From: Streptomyces sp. NBC_01591
GTDB lineage: Bacteria; Actinomycetota; Actinomycetes; Streptomycetales; Streptomycetaceae
Length of the DNA stretch: 64,000 nucleotides
Direction of reading: 5' to 3'
Assembly: GCF_035918155.1 (NCBI RefSeq)
Contig: NZ_CP109328.1
Coordinates: forward strand, 496,001-560,000
This document shows, one piece after another, positions 16,391 through 26,856 of this stretch. The notes beneath the pieces are model-generated. The model saw nothing but the letters and a program-made list of their open reading frames with translations. It searched no databases and had not been told where the DNA came from. Positions within the stretch are counted from its first letter, which is position 1. Each line of letters starts with the position of its first letter. Made by a program: the position numbers and the translations under genes.

Positions 16391-16810
16391 TCAGCGAGAC
16401 GGTGTCGGCGACCAGACCCCGGCAGCGGTCCCGTCGCGGACGTGCCTCTCGTAGGCGACGACCTTGCCGTGGATGACCTTCAGGTCGGCGTTCAAGTCGG
16501 AGATTTTGGCCCGTACGGCCTGCTCATGTTCCCGCAGCAGCGCCAGACGTTCCGCTTCATTGCCCGGGCCCGACCGGACGAGCCGGGCGAACTCCTTCAG
16601 CATGACGATGGGCATGCCCGACGCGCGGAGCCGGTTGCACAGCAGGAGCCACTCCACGTCTGCGAGTTCGTAGACCCGCTGCCCGCCGCCGGAACGGGGG
16701 ATCGGCCGGAGGAAGAGGCCCTCGCGTTCGAAGAACCGCAGAGCGTGCACGCTCAATCCGGTCGCTTCGGCGACCTCCCCGATCGACAGATCACCCGCAT
16801 GCTTGCCCAT
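16391..16810 (-). CDS. MerR-family transcriptional regulator
   Basis: 139 residues. The N-terminal winged helix is LSIGEVAEATGLSVHALRFF followed by EREGLF and the wing RVYELADVEWLLL. A dimerisation coiled coil follows (LKEFARLVRSG ... AVRAKISDLNADLKVIHGKV). There is no Cys-rich metal-binding loop, so it is more likely a small-molecule sensor. Divergent from the SDR gene at 16864, whose promoter carries the matching 19-bp-spacer dyad. The pair is a common Streptomyces arrangement in which the MerR protein controls the oxidoreductase. Confidence 0.88.
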   Translation of the reverse strand: MGKHAGDLSIGEVAEATGLSVHALRFFEREGLFLRPIPRSGGGQRVYELADVEWLLLCNRLRASGMPIVMLKEFARLVRSGPGNEAERLALLREHEQAVRAKISDLNADLKVIHGKVVAYERHVRDGTAAGVWSPTPSR

Positions 16811-16825
16811 GCCGCCGACAGTACC

Positions 16826-16856
16826 TTGACCTAGAGCGCAGTCTAGATTTTAGCGT
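16826..16856 (+). promoter_or_regulatory. MerR-type promoter of the SDR gene, probably leaderless transcript
   Basis: TTGACC (16826-16831), 19-base spacer with dyad CTAGA-N6-TCTAG (16831-16846), and TAGCGT (16851-16856). The ATG at 16864 falls where transcription should begin, and no ribosome-binding site intervenes, so the mRNA is probably leaderless. Confidence 0.65.
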
Positions 16857-16863
16857 CGCGGTC

Positions 16864-17817
16864 ATGACGACGCAGCAACACAAGTCCGGCACCGGATTCG
16901 GTGCCCACAGCACGGCGGACGACGTCCTCGCCGGAATCGACCTGTCGCGCAAAACCGCCCTGGTCACTGGCGGCTACTCCGGCCTCGGGCTGGAGACCAC
17001 GCTTGCCCTCATCCGGGCGGGAGCACATGTCATCGTCCCCGCACGCAGGTCCGCCGCAGCGGAAGAGGCCCTGCGAGGCGTCCCCCGGGCGGAGGTGCAC
17101 GTCCTCGACCTGGCGGACCTGGAGAGCGTCCGGACGTTCTCGGTCGGCTTCCTGGAGACCGGTCGCACCCTCGATCTCGTCATCAACGGCGCGGGCATCA
17201 TGGCCTGTCCGGAGACACGCGTCGGCCCGGGCTGGGAGGCGCACTTCGCGGTCAATCACCTCGGCCACTTCGCTCTCGTCAACCGTCTCCGCCCGGCACT
17301 GACGGAAGGGGCACGAGTGGTTTCGGTGGCCTCGTCCGGTCACTTTCTTTCCGACATGCGCTGGGACGACCTCCACTTCCGTGATGGCTACGACCGGTGG
17401 CTGGCCTACGCGCAGTCCAAGACCGCGAACGCCCTCTTCGCCGTGCACCTCGACGCGCTCGGCGCCGACAGCGGGCTGCACGCCTTCGCGGTCCACCCGG
17501 GCAGCATCCTGACCCCACTGCAGCGGCACATCCCCCGTGACGAGCAGATGGCCCAGGGCTGGATCACCCCGGACGGCACGCCGGCAGCCGGATTCAAGAC
17601 GCCGGCGCAGGGCGCGGCGACGGCTGTATGGGCTGCGACATCACCGCTGCTCGACGGCCACGGTGGCGCGTACTGTCAGGACTGCGACATCGCCGACCCC
17701 GCCCACACCGACGACATGCTCATCGGTGGGGTCAAGCCCTGGGCCGTCGACCCGGACGCGGCATCCCGGCTCTGGCAACTCTCCAGCGAGCTCACCGAGT
17801 TGGACCTGTTCACCTGA
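16864..17817 (+). CDS. Short-chain dehydrogenase/reductase
   Basis: 317 residues, the size of retinol-dehydrogenase-like classical/extended SDRs. Cofactor motif: ALVTGGYSGLGLETTLALIR (TGxxxGxG); HVIVPARRS follows, where an Arg favours NADP. Later motifs are NGAGIM, the catalytic Ser in VVSVASSGHF, YAQSKTANALF with the YxxxK pair, and VHPGSILTPL. ATG 16864 coincides with the predicted transcription start of the MerR-type promoter. Probably induced by the compound sensed by the divergent MerR regulator. The substrate is unknown. Confidence 0.88.
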   Translation: MTTQQHKSGTGFGAHSTADDVLAGIDLSRKTALVTGGYSGLGLETTLALIRAGAHVIVPARRSAAAEEALRGVPRAEVHVLDLADLESVRTFSVGFLETGRTLDLVINGAGIMACPETRVGPGWEAHFAVNHLGHFALVNRLRPALTEGARVVSVASSGHFLSDMRWDDLHFRDGYDRWLAYAQSKTANALFAVHLDALGADSGLHAFAVHPGSILTPLQRHIPRDEQMAQGWITPDGTPAAGFKTPAQGAATAVWAATSPLLDGHGGAYCQDCDIADPAHTDDMLIGGVKPWAVDPDAASRLWQLSSELTELDLFT

Positions 17818-17935
17818 TGGCAGCCATCCCGTCAACGGTCCTCAAGTGGATGCGGGCCATGACGGGCCTGACGCGGGGTGCGTGGGACGGAGCCGTCCAC
17901 GCCCGCACCTGCCCCGCGCCTCTCCCAGGACGTCC

Positions 17936-20900
17936 TCAGAACCGGCTGCCGAGCCACTGGTGGATGGCGAGTGCGGTGGTACGGGCATGTTCCTCCAGCA
18001 TGGTGAAGTGGTTCCCCGGCACAGTGACCTCGGCGTGCGGCCGGCTCCAGTCCGGGGCGGGGTCGGCGCCGGGCAGCGGATCCCGGGCCCGTACGTACAG
18101 TGTGGGACAGGCGAGCGGCGCGGGTTTCCAGTCACGGAAGAGCTCGAAGTATCCGGCCATGGCGGTGAGCCGATCGGGACTGGCAGAGGCGAACTCCGCC
18201 GCCCGGCGCAGCATGTCCGACGTCATCGTGGAGAGCGCCTGCTCCTGGTCACCGTGACCGGGGGGATAGGTGTCCACCAGGACGACGGCCGCCGGGGCAG
18301 CACCCTCGGACTCCAGACGCTCGGCCACGGCATGGGCCACCCAGCCACCGGCCGACCGCCCCAGCAGTGCCAGGGGGCCTTCGGCCGCGGCTGCGCGGAC
18401 GGCAGTGGCCTGGGCGGTGACGAGAGCGTCCAGTGTGGCGGGCAGAGCCTCTCGGGGCTCGAACCCCGGGTGCCGCACTGCGGAAACCGGCCGCAGCCCT
18501 CGCAGCCGGGCACCGAGGCGCGCGTACTCCTGCGGTCCGGACAGCGCGCTGAGCGCGGGGGAGCAGACCAGCCGGGGCCCCGTGCCGCCCGCCGCGAGCA
18601 TGACGGGTTCGTGCGTCGCACCGGGTGCCCCGGTCCTGTCGAAGACCGGGCGGAGGCGCGCGGCGATGGTGAGCAGTGCCATGCCGTCCCAGCTCTGGCC
18701 CAGGGCGCATGCGGTACGGAAGAGCGCGCCCAGGGAGTCCGGAGATTCCCCGGCATGCGGTGCCTCGGCGATCTGCACCCGGGTGTCCGGCGGAGCGCCT
18801 GCCCCCGGACCGCTTCCCGGACCACCGTCCGGACCGATCCCCGGACCGATCCCCGGACCACCGTCCGGACCGATCCCCGGACCGATCCCCGGACCGATCC
18901 CCGCGCCGACGCCCGCGCCGTCGTCCGTCGGCCGGCCCGGGGAGCCCGGCGAGCCGGCGTCCTCAGGCTGTGCCCGGCCGTCGGACGCGGCACCCGCAGA
19001 AGGCGCCTCGGCGGCATACCGCCGCGTCAGCTCGACGGCGAGCGCGCGCGGCGTCGGGAAGTCGAACAGCAGCGTGGACGGCAGTGCCAGACCCGTCCAC
19101 GCCGCGAGCTCATTGCGCAGATCGACAGCGGCCAGGGAATCCAGCCCCAGATCCGCCAGCAGGGCGTCCTCGTCGATCTCGCTCGCCTCCTCCCGATGGC
19201 CCAGGACCCGGGCCGCCAGGATCCGGATCTTTGTGAGCAGCACCCCGCCCATCTCGCCGGGGGAAGCAGCCGCCGACGCCCGGCCGAGCCGGTCCCCGCC
19301 CCCGTCGCCCGTGCCATCCCGGTCGGCGGCAGGGGTTCGTAGCCGGTTCGCCGCCGTGCCACCGCCTCGGAGAGCGGCCGGGGCGAGGCGGGCCGCCACC
19401 ACCACGGGTTCGTCACCGGCCACGGCCGCGTCGAAGAGAGCCAGGCCTTCTTCCGGCCCGAGCGGGCCGAACCCGGAGCGGGCCATCCGCTGCCGGTCCG
19501 CGTTGCCGAGGTGCGCCATCATGCCGTCGTTCTGCTGCCAGGGGCCCCAGACGATCGACGTACCGGGCAGTCCGAGCCGCCCTCGGTGCCGCGCCAGGGC
19601 ATCCAGCACACAATTGGCCGCGGCGTAGTTGGCCTGGCCCGCAGAGCCGAAGGTACCCGCCACCGAGGAGAACAGCGCGAACACGGCCAAGTCGTGACCC
19701 CGGGTCAGTTCGTGCAGAGCGAGAGCGGCGTCCGCCTTGGGGCGCAGCACCTGCCTCACCCGGTCGGTGGTGAGCGCCGCGACGACGCCGTCGTCCAGCA
19801 CCCCCGCAGTGTGTACGACGCCGGTCAGCGGGTGGGCCGCCGGTACCGTGTCGAGCAGGGCCGCGAGCGCGGTCCGGTCCGCGACATCACAGGCGTGAAC
19901 GGTCACCCGGGCGCCCGCCTCGCACAGCTCCGCGACGAGTTCCCGCGCCCCCGGAGCGTCCGGCCCGCGTCGGCCGGCGAGCAGCAGATGCCGGACGCCG
20001 TGAGCGGTGACCAGGTGCCGCGCCACCAGCATGCCCAGGGAACCGGTGCCGCCGGTGACCAGGACGGTGCCCTCCTGGTCGAGCGGCCGCCTCTTCCGTG
20101 GCTTCGGTGCCGCCTCGGCCAGTGGCACCAGCTTCGGCACGTACACCGTCCCCCGGTGTACGGCTGCTTCCGGCACCGAGGCAGCCAGCAGGGCGGGCAG
20201 GGCACTCCAGGAGTCGGGGTGCTCGTCCACGTCGATCAGAGCGAAGCGGCCCGGATTCTCCCGCAGGGCCGAGCGGACCAGTCCCCACACCGGCGTGTGC
20301 AACGGTACGGACGCCGTCTCGTCGGACTGGCCGTCACTCCTGCGACCGGCGGCATCATCCGTTGGGAATACGTCACCTGCCGAAGCGACGGCACCGGACG
20401 TCACGAGGACGAGACGGGAGCGGGACAGGCGCGGCTCGGCGAGCCACTCCTGCACGAGCCTCAGCGCCCAGTCCGCTGCCCGCAGCAGACCGGCGGCCTG
20501 GTCCTGCCCGCCGCCGGTCGTGCCCGGCTGCGGGCACGGTGCCACGACGACGGCCGACGACGCGTCGCACGCCGCCGGGCCGGGATACACCGGGACGCCG
20601 GAACCCGGCGGCGCGAGAGCATCCACCAGCCGTGTGCCCGCCGCGCCCAGAACCCCCCAGCGGGGCATTGCCACGGGTGCGGGCGGCTCGCCCGGTGGCA
20701 CCCAGTCCGTCCGGTGGAGAGTACCGGTGACCGCGTCCGCCGTCGTCGAGCCGGTACGCGGAAGCTGCCGGAGCGTCAGCGAACGTACCGTCGCCACCGG
20801 TGAGCCCGTCTCGTCGGCCAGCTCCACTCCGGCCCGACCGTCCGGCCCGGGGGCCACCCGTACCCGTAAGCGCTGCACACCGGTGGTGTGCACGCGCACC

Positions 20901-23900
20901 CCGCTGAAGGCGAACGGCAGGGACAGCCCGTCGGCCGCCGGACCGGCTGCCCCGGAACCGTTCGCGACAAGGCCGTTCAGGGCCAGGGCGTGCAGCGCCG
21001 CGTCGAGCAGTGCGGGATGCAGGACGAACTCCGGGCCGTCCGCCTCCCGGCGCGGAGTCCGGGCCGCTTCGGGCAGCGCGACGTCCGCGTACAACTCCTC
21101 CCCGTGCCTCCAGACGGCGCGCATGCCCCGGAAAGCGGGGCCGTAACGCAGCCCGTCGGCGGCCAGTTGCTCATACGGTCCGGTTCCGGTCCCCGGACCG
21201 TCGGCATGCAGTGGCATCGCCGCCTCCGGTGGCCAGGGCGCGTCAGGCCGGGGCACGCCGCTGGTCTCGCCTGCGGCCGCTCCCCGGTCCGTAGGCGGCT
21301 GCGCCGGCGAAAGAGTGCCGACGGCGTTCCGGAGCCAGGGCCCATCACCCGCCGGAGTATGTGGCCGGGAGTGGAAGAGCACGGCCCGCCGCCCCGCGTC
21401 GTCCGCCCCCGCCACCCTCACCTGCAAGGTGACAGCACCGTCCGAGGGCAACGGCAGAGGCGCGGTCAGAACGAGCTCGTCCAGGACAGCAGCGCCCGTC
21501 AACTCACCGGCGTGGAGGGCCATTTCGACGAAAGCAGTCGCCGGCAGCAAGATCTCCCCGGCCACCACATGGTCGGCGAGCCACGGCTGGTCCTGCACCG
21601 ACAGCAACCCGCTCAGCAGCAACCCGTCGTCGTCGGCCGTGCGGGTGCACGACCGCAGGAACGGATGGGTGGACTCGGCCGTCGGGGACACGGGCAGATG
21701 CTCCGGGACGGTCTCCAGCCAGTACCGGCGGCGCTGGAAGGCGTACGTGGGCAGCGCGACGCGCCGCCCGCCGCACCCGGCGAAGACAGCCCGCCAGTCG
21801 ACGGGAACGCCATGGGCATGTAGCGCGGCCAGCGTGTCGAGCAAGGCATCCGCCTCCGGCCGCTTCCCGCGCAGGGTCGGCAGAACCAGCGGAACCGGGC
21901 CCCGCTCGCCGCCGCCCGCTTCGCCCGTGTCCGGGCCGGCCCCGGACGGCCCGGACACGGCGAGGCAATCACGTACCAGGCCGGTGAGCACCCCGTCCGG
22001 CCCCAGTTCGACGTAGTGTGCCGCGCCCTGCTCACCCAGGTACGCCACCGAATCGGCGAAGCGAACCGGACGGCGGACATGGTCCACCCAGAACTCCGGC
22101 GTGCACACCTCCTCGGCGGAGGCCGCCCGGCCCGGCACAGCGGTGATCAGGGGCAGCCGCGGCGCGACGAAGGACAGACGCCGGACCACGTCCGCGAACT
22201 CGGCCAGCACGGGCTCCATCCGAGCGGAATGGAAGGCATGACCGACCCGCAGCGGCGTCACCGAACGGCCCCGCTCCCGGAAGTACGCGGCCACCTCCCG
22301 CACCGCGGCCGCGTCGCCGGAGACAACCACCGAGGCAGGCCCGTTGACCGCGGCGATCTCCACCACACCCCCGGCCGCGGAGAGGTGGGCAGCCACCTCG
22401 TCCGCGCCGGCGGCCACAGCCGCCATCGCGCCGCCCGAAGGCAGCGCGTCCATCAGCCGACCCCGGGCCGCCACCAACGTGCACGCGTCCGCGAGGGACA
22501 ACACCCCGGCGACATGCGCCGCCGCCACCTCGCCCACCGAGTGCCCGGCCACCAGGCCGGGGCGTACCCCCCACGCCTCGAACTGCCGGAACAACGCCGT
22601 CTCCAGAGCGAAGAGCGCCGGTTGCGCGAACCGGGTCGTATCCAGCAACGCGCCCGTCTCCGTACCGGGCGCGGCGAACATGACGTCCCGCAGAGGCACC
22701 GGCAGCAGCGGGTCGAGCAGGGCACAGCACTCGTCCAACGAACCGGCGAAGGCCGGATGCAGGCCCCGCGACTCGTACAACTCACGGCCCATGCCGACAC
22801 GTTGACTGCCCTGACCGGTGAACAGAAAGGCCGGCGAGCCGTGCTGTCGGGACGTGCCTGTGTGCACTCCGGACCGGCCGCCGCCCTCCGCCACGGCCCG
22901 TAGGGAGCCGAGCAGTTCGGCACGGTCCCGGGCCGCCACCACGGCCCGGTGCTCCAAGGCCGCACGCGTGGTGGCGAGTGAGTACCCGAGGTCCACCAGG
23001 GACGCGTCAGGAGCGGCGACCACATGGTCGTACAACCGTTGCGCCTGGGCCCGCAGCCCCGGAACGCTCCTCGCCGACACCGGAAAGGCCACCGTGGCCC
23101 GCCCGGGACTTGTCGCACATTCCAGCCCCGCCCCGGCTCCGACACGGCCGCCCCTCGCAGCCCCGCCATCCGCCACGGCACACGGTGATGCGGCCTCCCC
23201 GTCGCCCGGAGGCTCTTCGAGCACCACATGGGCGTTGGTGCCACTGATTCCGAACGACGACACCCCCGCCCGGCGCTGACGGTCCGTCGCGGGCCACTCC
23301 GCCGCCCGGGTCAGCAGCGCGATCCGCTCCGACGACCAGTCGACACGGGGCGTCGGCTCGTCGGCGTGCAACGTACGCGGCAGCACACCATGCCGCATCG
23401 CCTGCACCATCTTGATCACACCGGCCACTCCGGCAGCGGCCTGGGTATGACCGATGTTCGACTTCACCGAGCCCAACCGGAGGGGACTCTGCCGCGCCTG
23501 CCGCCCGTACGTCGCGAAGAAGGCCTCCGCCTCGATGACGTCTCCCAGCCGGGTGCCGGTGCCGTGCGCCTCCACGGCGTCGATGTCCCCAGGATTCAGC
23601 CCCGCGTCCGCGAGCGCCTGCCCGATCACCCGCTGCTGCGCCGGCCCGTGCGGTGCGGTCAGCCCATTGCTCGCGCCGTCCTGGTTCACCGCCGAGCCGC
23701 GCACCACGGCCAATACCGGAAGCCCCGCGCGGCGCGCCTCGGACAACCGGCTCAGCAGCAGCATTCCGGCACCCTCGGCCCACCCCGTGCCGTCGGCGGA
23801 CGCACCGAACGCCTTGCAGCGGCCGTCCGGCGCCAGCGCCCGCTGGCGACTGAACTCCACGAACGACGAGGGCCCCGACATCACCGTGGCGCCACCGGCC

Positions 23901-26413
23901 AACGCGAAAGCACACTCACCCCGGCGCAGCGCCTGGGCCGCCAGATGCAGGGCCACCAGGGACGAGGAACACGCCGTGTCCACGGTGATGGCCGGGCCTT
24001 CGAGGCCGAAGGCGTACGCGATACGACCCGAGGCGACGCTTCCGGCGTTGCCGAGGCCGAGGTACCCCTCGACCTGCTCCGGCGTTCTCGCCAGGCGGCG
24101 CGCGTAGTCGCTGTACATCAGCCCGACGTACACCCCGGTCGCCGAGCCGCGCAGAGTGCCCGGGACGAGACCGGCGTACTCGAAGGCTTCCCACGCCACT
24201 TCGAGCAGCAGCCGGTGCTGCGGGTCCATGGCCAACGCCTCGCGGGGCGAGATACCGAAGAAGGCGGGGTCGAAGCGGTCCACACCGGAGAGGAAACCCC
24301 CCTCGCGCACATACGTCCGTCCGGGCCGCCCGGGGTCCGGGTCGTACAACGACCGGACGTCCCAGCCCCGGTCGGTGGGGAAGGGACCGATGGCGTCCCT
24401 CCCGTCGGCCACCAGCCGCCACAGCTCCTCGGGAGAGGTCACATCTCCGGGATAGCGGCACGCCATCCCCACGATCACCACGGGATCGTCGTCCGACCGG
24501 GCCGCACTCCGGTCCACGGACCCGGCGCCGGCCGGTGCGACGGCGTTCCGTTCCCCGAGGTGGGCGGCGAGTGCTGCGGCAGTGGGGAAGTCGAAGGCGA
24601 CGGCCTCGGAGAGCGGCAGGCCGGTCACCGCCGACAACCGCTCCCGCAGCACCGTCGCCGTCAGGGAGTCCATCCCCAGGTCCCGCAGCGCCGTGCTCGG
24701 CTCCACCGCCTGAGCCGTACAACCGAGCACGGCCGCCACCTCGCCCCGCACCAGGGCGAGCAGGTCCTCCGACGATTTCCCGTTGCCGGCGGCCTCCGCA
24801 CCCAGCGCCCGTGCCGGCAGGTCGGCAAGGTCCCGCCGCAGGATCTTCCCGGAGGAGGTGCGGGGAAGGTCCTCCACCTCGAACAGCTCGACGGGCACCT
24901 TGAATCCGGACAGTTCCGCACGGCAGGCGGTGAGGATGCGCCCCCTGTCCAGCACGCCGCCGGGCTCGGCAACCAGATAGCCGACGGGCACCTCGCCGAA
25001 GACGGGGTGCGGGCGTCCGGCCACGGCGGCGTCCGCCACCCCCGGCAGCCGCCGCAGCACCGCCTCCACTTCCGAAGGATGGATGTTCACCCCACCCCGA
25101 ATGATCAGATCACTCGCCCGGCCGGTGATCGCCAGTGCACCGAAGGCATCGATCCTGGCCAGGTCACCCGTGCGGAACCAGCCGTCGCGCAGTACCTCCG
25201 CGGTGGCTTCCGGCCTGCCGTGGTATCCGGCCATCACCCCGGGCCCACTGACCCACAACTCGCCCTCGCCCGTGTCCCGGCCGTCGGGGCCCCCGCCGAC
25301 CCGGACCCGGACGCCGGGCAGCACCCGGCCGCACGCCCCGGACGGCGTCGCCCCGTCCGGCGCCGGCATGGTGACCGGGCCCACTTCCGTGCTGCCGTAG
25401 TGCTCCAGATAAGGCACACCGCAGACTGCCCCGAAGGACTCACGGAACCCGGGCCCCGCCGCCGCGCCACCACTGACACAACCACGCAGCGTGGGGCCGC
25501 CGAGACCGCCGCCGCCCTTATCGCTCTCCTCGCCCCGGACCGCGTCGAGCAGCGCCGAATACGTGGTCGGAACCCCGCCGAGCAAGGTGAACGAGGCGTC
25601 CCCACCACGCAGTTCGCCGAGCACCCCCGCCACCGAGAACCGGGGCAGCAGCACCGCGCTCGCCCCCACCGCGGTCACCCCGAGGAAACACACAATCTGG
25701 CTCATCGCGTGATGCAGGGGCAACGGCCACAGCACACGGTCCTGTTCGGACAGACGCAGGACACCGACAAGGCCCGTCGCGACCGGCGAGAGCCGGTTGC
25801 GCTGGGTGGACAGGACGCCCTTGGGCGCGCCGGAGGAGCCCGAGGTGTAGAGCAGCCAGGCCACTTCGTCCAGCGCGAGATCGTCCCGGGCCGGCGTCCG
25901 CGGCTCCGTACCCGCCAACTCCTCGAACCGCAGAACGCGGTCCGCGCCCGCCGCCTCCTCGATGTCCGCGCCCGAAGCCGAGTCCCCGGCCCTGTCCTCG
26001 ACACCGCCTTCGGCCACCACCACAATCAACCCGGGTCGCAACGGCAGCGTTCGCCTCCGCGTCAGGCAGGCGTCATCGGTGATGAGCACCCGTGCCCCGC
26101 TGTCGTCCAGCAAGCGGGTCAGTTCCTCCTCCGAGTTCCCGGGGTCCAGAGGTACGCCCACGCCGCTCGCCCGGGTGACGGCGAGCAGGCTCTCGACCGC
26201 CTCGACACGGTTGCCGAGCAGTACGGCCACCCGGTCACCGCGCGCCAGGCCGAGTCCGGCCAGGTGACCGGCCAGCCGTGCGGTCCTCCGCTCCAGCTCC
26301 CGGTAGGTCACACGCCTGAGCCGGTCCTCGAAACAGATCTTGTCCCCGAGGCGCCGGGCGTGGTGCCCGAGCAGTTCCGGCAGTGGTTTGACGATGTCGG
26401 CGTGCCTACCCAC
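17936..26413 (-). CDS. Type I polyketide synthase, single module with ligase loading domain and thioesterase
   Basis: 2825 residues starting at GTG 26413, which has AAGGAGG seven bases upstream. Domains in order (approximate residues): acyl-CoA-ligase-type loading domain 20-550 ([24 protein letters not shown], catalytic Lys in [12 protein letters not shown]); ACP1 about 580 (LGMDSL); KS 639-1066 (DTACSSS, EAHGTGT, KSNIGHT); AT about 1190-1480 (GHSVGE and HAFH, both indicating malonyl-CoA); DH about 1584-1880 ([15 protein letters not shown]); KR about 2110-2290 ([11 protein letters not shown] motif of B-type, Ser/Tyr/Asn present); ACP2 about 2421 (LGLDSL); a Gly/Pro-repeat linker 2500-2545; TE to the end (GRSAGG, GNHFTM). 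All active residues are intact. Predicted action: activate a carboxylic acid, extend it by malonate, reduce and dehydrate, release. No ER, no other PKS gene in the window. Confidence 0.95.
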   Translation of the reverse strand: MGRHADIVKPLPELLGHHARRLGDKICFEDRLRRVTYRELERRTARLAGHLAGLGLARGDRVAVLLGNRVEAVESLLAVTRASGVGVPLDPGNSEEELTRLLDDSGARVLITDDACLTRRRTLPLRPGLIVVVAEGGVEDRAGDSASGADIEEAAGADRVLRFEELAGTEPRTPARDDLALDEVAWLLYTSGSSGAPKGVLSTQRNRLSPVATGLVGVLRLSEQDRVLWPLPLHHAMSQIVCFLGVTAVGASAVLLPRFSVAGVLGELRGGDASFTLLGGVPTTYSALLDAVRGEESDKGGGGLGGPTLRGCVSGGAAAGPGFRESFGAVCGVPYLEHYGSTEVGPVTMPAPDGATPSGACGRVLPGVRVRVGGGPDGRDTGEGELWVSGPGVMAGYHGRPEATAEVLRDGWFRTGDLARIDAFGALAITGRASDLIIRGGVNIHPSEVEAVLRRLPGVADAAVAGRPHPVFGEVPVGYLVAEPGGVLDRGRILTACRAELSGFKVPVELFEVEDLPRTSSGKILRRDLADLPARALGAEAAGNGKSSEDLLALVRGEVAAVLGCTAQAVEPSTALRDLGMDSLTATVLRERLSAVTGLPLSEAVAFDFPTAAALAAHLGERNAVAPAGAGSVDRSAARSDDDPVVIVGMACRYPGDVTSPEELWRLVADGRDAIGPFPTDRGWDVRSLYDPDPGRPGRTYVREGGFLSGVDRFDPAFFGISPREALAMDPQHRLLLEVAWEAFEYAGLVPGTLRGSATGVYVGLMYSDYARRLARTPEQVEGYLGLGNAGSVASGRIAYAFGLEGPAITVDTACSSSLVALHLAAQALRRGECAFALAGGATVMSGPSSFVEFSRQRALAPDGRCKAFGASADGTGWAEGAGMLLLSRLSEARRAGLPVLAVVRGSAVNQDGASNGLTAPHGPAQQRVIGQALADAGLNPGDIDAVEAHGTGTRLGDVIEAEAFFATYGRQARQSPLRLGSVKSNIGHTQAAAGVAGVIKMVQAMRHGVLPRTLHADEPTPRVDWSSERIALLTRAAEWPATDRQRRAGVSSFGISGTNAHVVLEEPPGDGEAASPCAVADGGAARGGRVGAGAGLECATSPGRATVAFPVSARSVPGLRAQAQRLYDHVVAAPDASLVDLGYSLATTRAALEHRAVVAARDRAELLGSLRAVAEGGGRSGVHTGTSRQHGSPAFLFTGQGSQRVGMGRELYESRGLHPAFAGSLDECCALLDPLLPVPLRDVMFAAPGTETGALLDTTRFAQPALFALETALFRQFEAWGVRPGLVAGHSVGEVAAAHVAGVLSLADACTLVAARGRLMDALPSGGAMAAVAAGADEVAAHLSAAGGVVEIAAVNGPASVVVSGDAAAVREVAAYFRERGRSVTPLRVGHAFHSARMEPVLAEFADVVRRLSFVAPRLPLITAVPGRAASAEEVCTPEFWVDHVRRPVRFADSVAYLGEQGAAHYVELGPDGVLTGLVRDCLAVSGPSGAGPDTGEAGGGERGPVPLVLPTLRGKRPEADALLDTLAALHAHGVPVDWRAVFAGCGGRRVALPTYAFQRRRYWLETVPEHLPVSPTAESTHPFLRSCTRTADDDGLLLSGLLSVQDQPWLADHVVAGEILLPATAFVEMALHAGELTGAAVLDELVLTAPLPLPSDGAVTLQVRVAGADDAGRRAVLFHSRPHTPAGDGPWLRNAVGTLSPAQPPTDRGAAAGETSGVPRPDAPWPPEAAMPLHADGPGTGTGPYEQLAADGLRYGPAFRGMRAVWRHGEELYADVALPEAARTPRREADGPEFVLHPALLDAALHALALNGLVANGSGAAGPAADGLSLPFAFSGVRVHTTGVQRLRVRVAPGPDGRAGVELADETGSPVATVRSLTLRQLPRTGSTTADAVTGTLHRTDWVPPGEPPAPVAMPRWGVLGAAGTRLVDALAPPGSGVPVYPGPAACDASSAVVVAPCPQPGTTGGGQDQAAGLLRAADWALRLVQEWLAEPRLSRSRLVLVTSGAVASAGDVFPTDDAAGRRSDGQSDETASVPLHTPVWGLVRSALRENPGRFALIDVDEHPDSWSALPALLAASVPEAAVHRGTVYVPKLVPLAEAAPKPRKRRPLDQEGTVLVTGGTGSLGMLVARHLVTAHGVRHLLLAGRRGPDAPGARELVAELCEAGARVTVHACDVADRTALAALLDTVPAAHPLTGVVHTAGVLDDGVVAALTTDRVRQVLRPKADAALALHELTRGHDLAVFALFSSVAGTFGSAGQANYAAANCVLDALARHRGRLGLPGTSIVWGPWQQNDGMMAHLGNADRQRMARSGFGPLGPEEGLALFDAAVAGDEPVVVAARLAPAALRGGGTAANRLRTPAADRDGTGDGGGDRLGRASAAASPGEMGGVLLTKIRILAARVLGHREEASEIDEDALLADLGLDSLAAVDLRNELAAWTGLALPSTLLFDFPTPRALAVELTRRYAAEAPSAGAASDGRAQPEDAGSPGSPGRPTDDGAGVGAGIGPGIGPGIGPDGGPGIGPGIGPDGGPGSGPGAGAPPDTRVQIAEAPHAGESPDSLGALFRTACALGQSWDGMALLTIAARLRPVFDRTGAPGATHEPVMLAAGGTGPRLVCSPALSALSGPQEYARLGARLRGLRPVSAVRHPGFEPREALPATLDALVTAQATAVRAAAAEGPLALLGRSAGGWVAHAVAERLESEGAAPAAVVLVDTYPPGHGDQEQALSTMTSDMLRRAAEFASASPDRLTAMAGYFELFRDWKPAPLACPTLYVRARDPLPGADPAPDWSRPHAEVTVPGNHFTMLEEHARTTALAIHQWLGSRF
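18815..18902. repeat. 36-bp tandem repeat encoding a Gly-Pro linker in the PKS
   Basis: A 36-bp unit built from 12-bp CCGGACCGATCC subunits occurs twice in tandem (offset 36), with extra 12-bp subunits at the end. Translated on the minus strand it gives [20 protein letters not shown] between ACP2 and the thioesterase. Confidence 0.75.
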
Positions 26414-26856
26414 CGCATGACCTCCTTGAGACGACCCTCCGTTGAGGACGACGGCACGGTGGACCAGGTTGCCTCCCGGCGATGGGGTGACACAGACGGG
26501 GTACGACTCACCTTCCATTTCCATGCACGCGGAGTGCCGCTGGACCAGGTGGAGAGCGACGAGGACCTTGAAGGGTTCGTGTTTCCCGTGCCGGGCGGGC
26601 GGCTCCGGGTCCCGGCCGTTGACCCCCGTTCAGCCTGCGCCGGGCGCAGTGCGTTAACAGGGCGGTTACGGCCACTCGCTTCCGGCCGAAATCCGGAAAC
26701 CAGCGGCGCATGACATGGCCTCACCTCCAGAATGATCCGGGAGTACTCGAATTCTGCTGCAGCCAGAGCCCGTTCCGCCTCGACGGCCAACGACGGCCGG
26801 ACGCAAGGGTCCCGCCCCACGCGACGGCGGCCCGCAGATGACACACGGGGGAGACC
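26414..26856. promoter_or_regulatory. Divergent promoter region between PKS and toxin-like gene
   Basis: About 440 bases. On the PKS side a very strong GGAGGTGAGG precedes ATG 26716 of a 16-codon ORF (MSCAAGFRISAGSEWP, ends 26666), a possible leader peptide. The PKS frame itself stays open for 37 codons upstream of GTG 26413, but without a ribosome-binding site. On the other side GGGGGAGA precedes the toxin-like gene. No operator dyad was recognised. Confidence 0.4.

Noticed and set aside
26414..26524. 37 extra N-terminal codons for the PKS, and a possible MbtH-like reading further upstream
   Set aside because: AAGGAGG fits GTG 26413 and not ATG 26524; the [13 protein letters not shown] stretch only vaguely recalls MbtH and has no start codon.
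23228..26713. Plus-strand open frame of more than 1100 codons across the PKS
   Set aside because: Shadow of the PKS caused by GC-biased third positions; Arg/His/Gln-rich with no motif.
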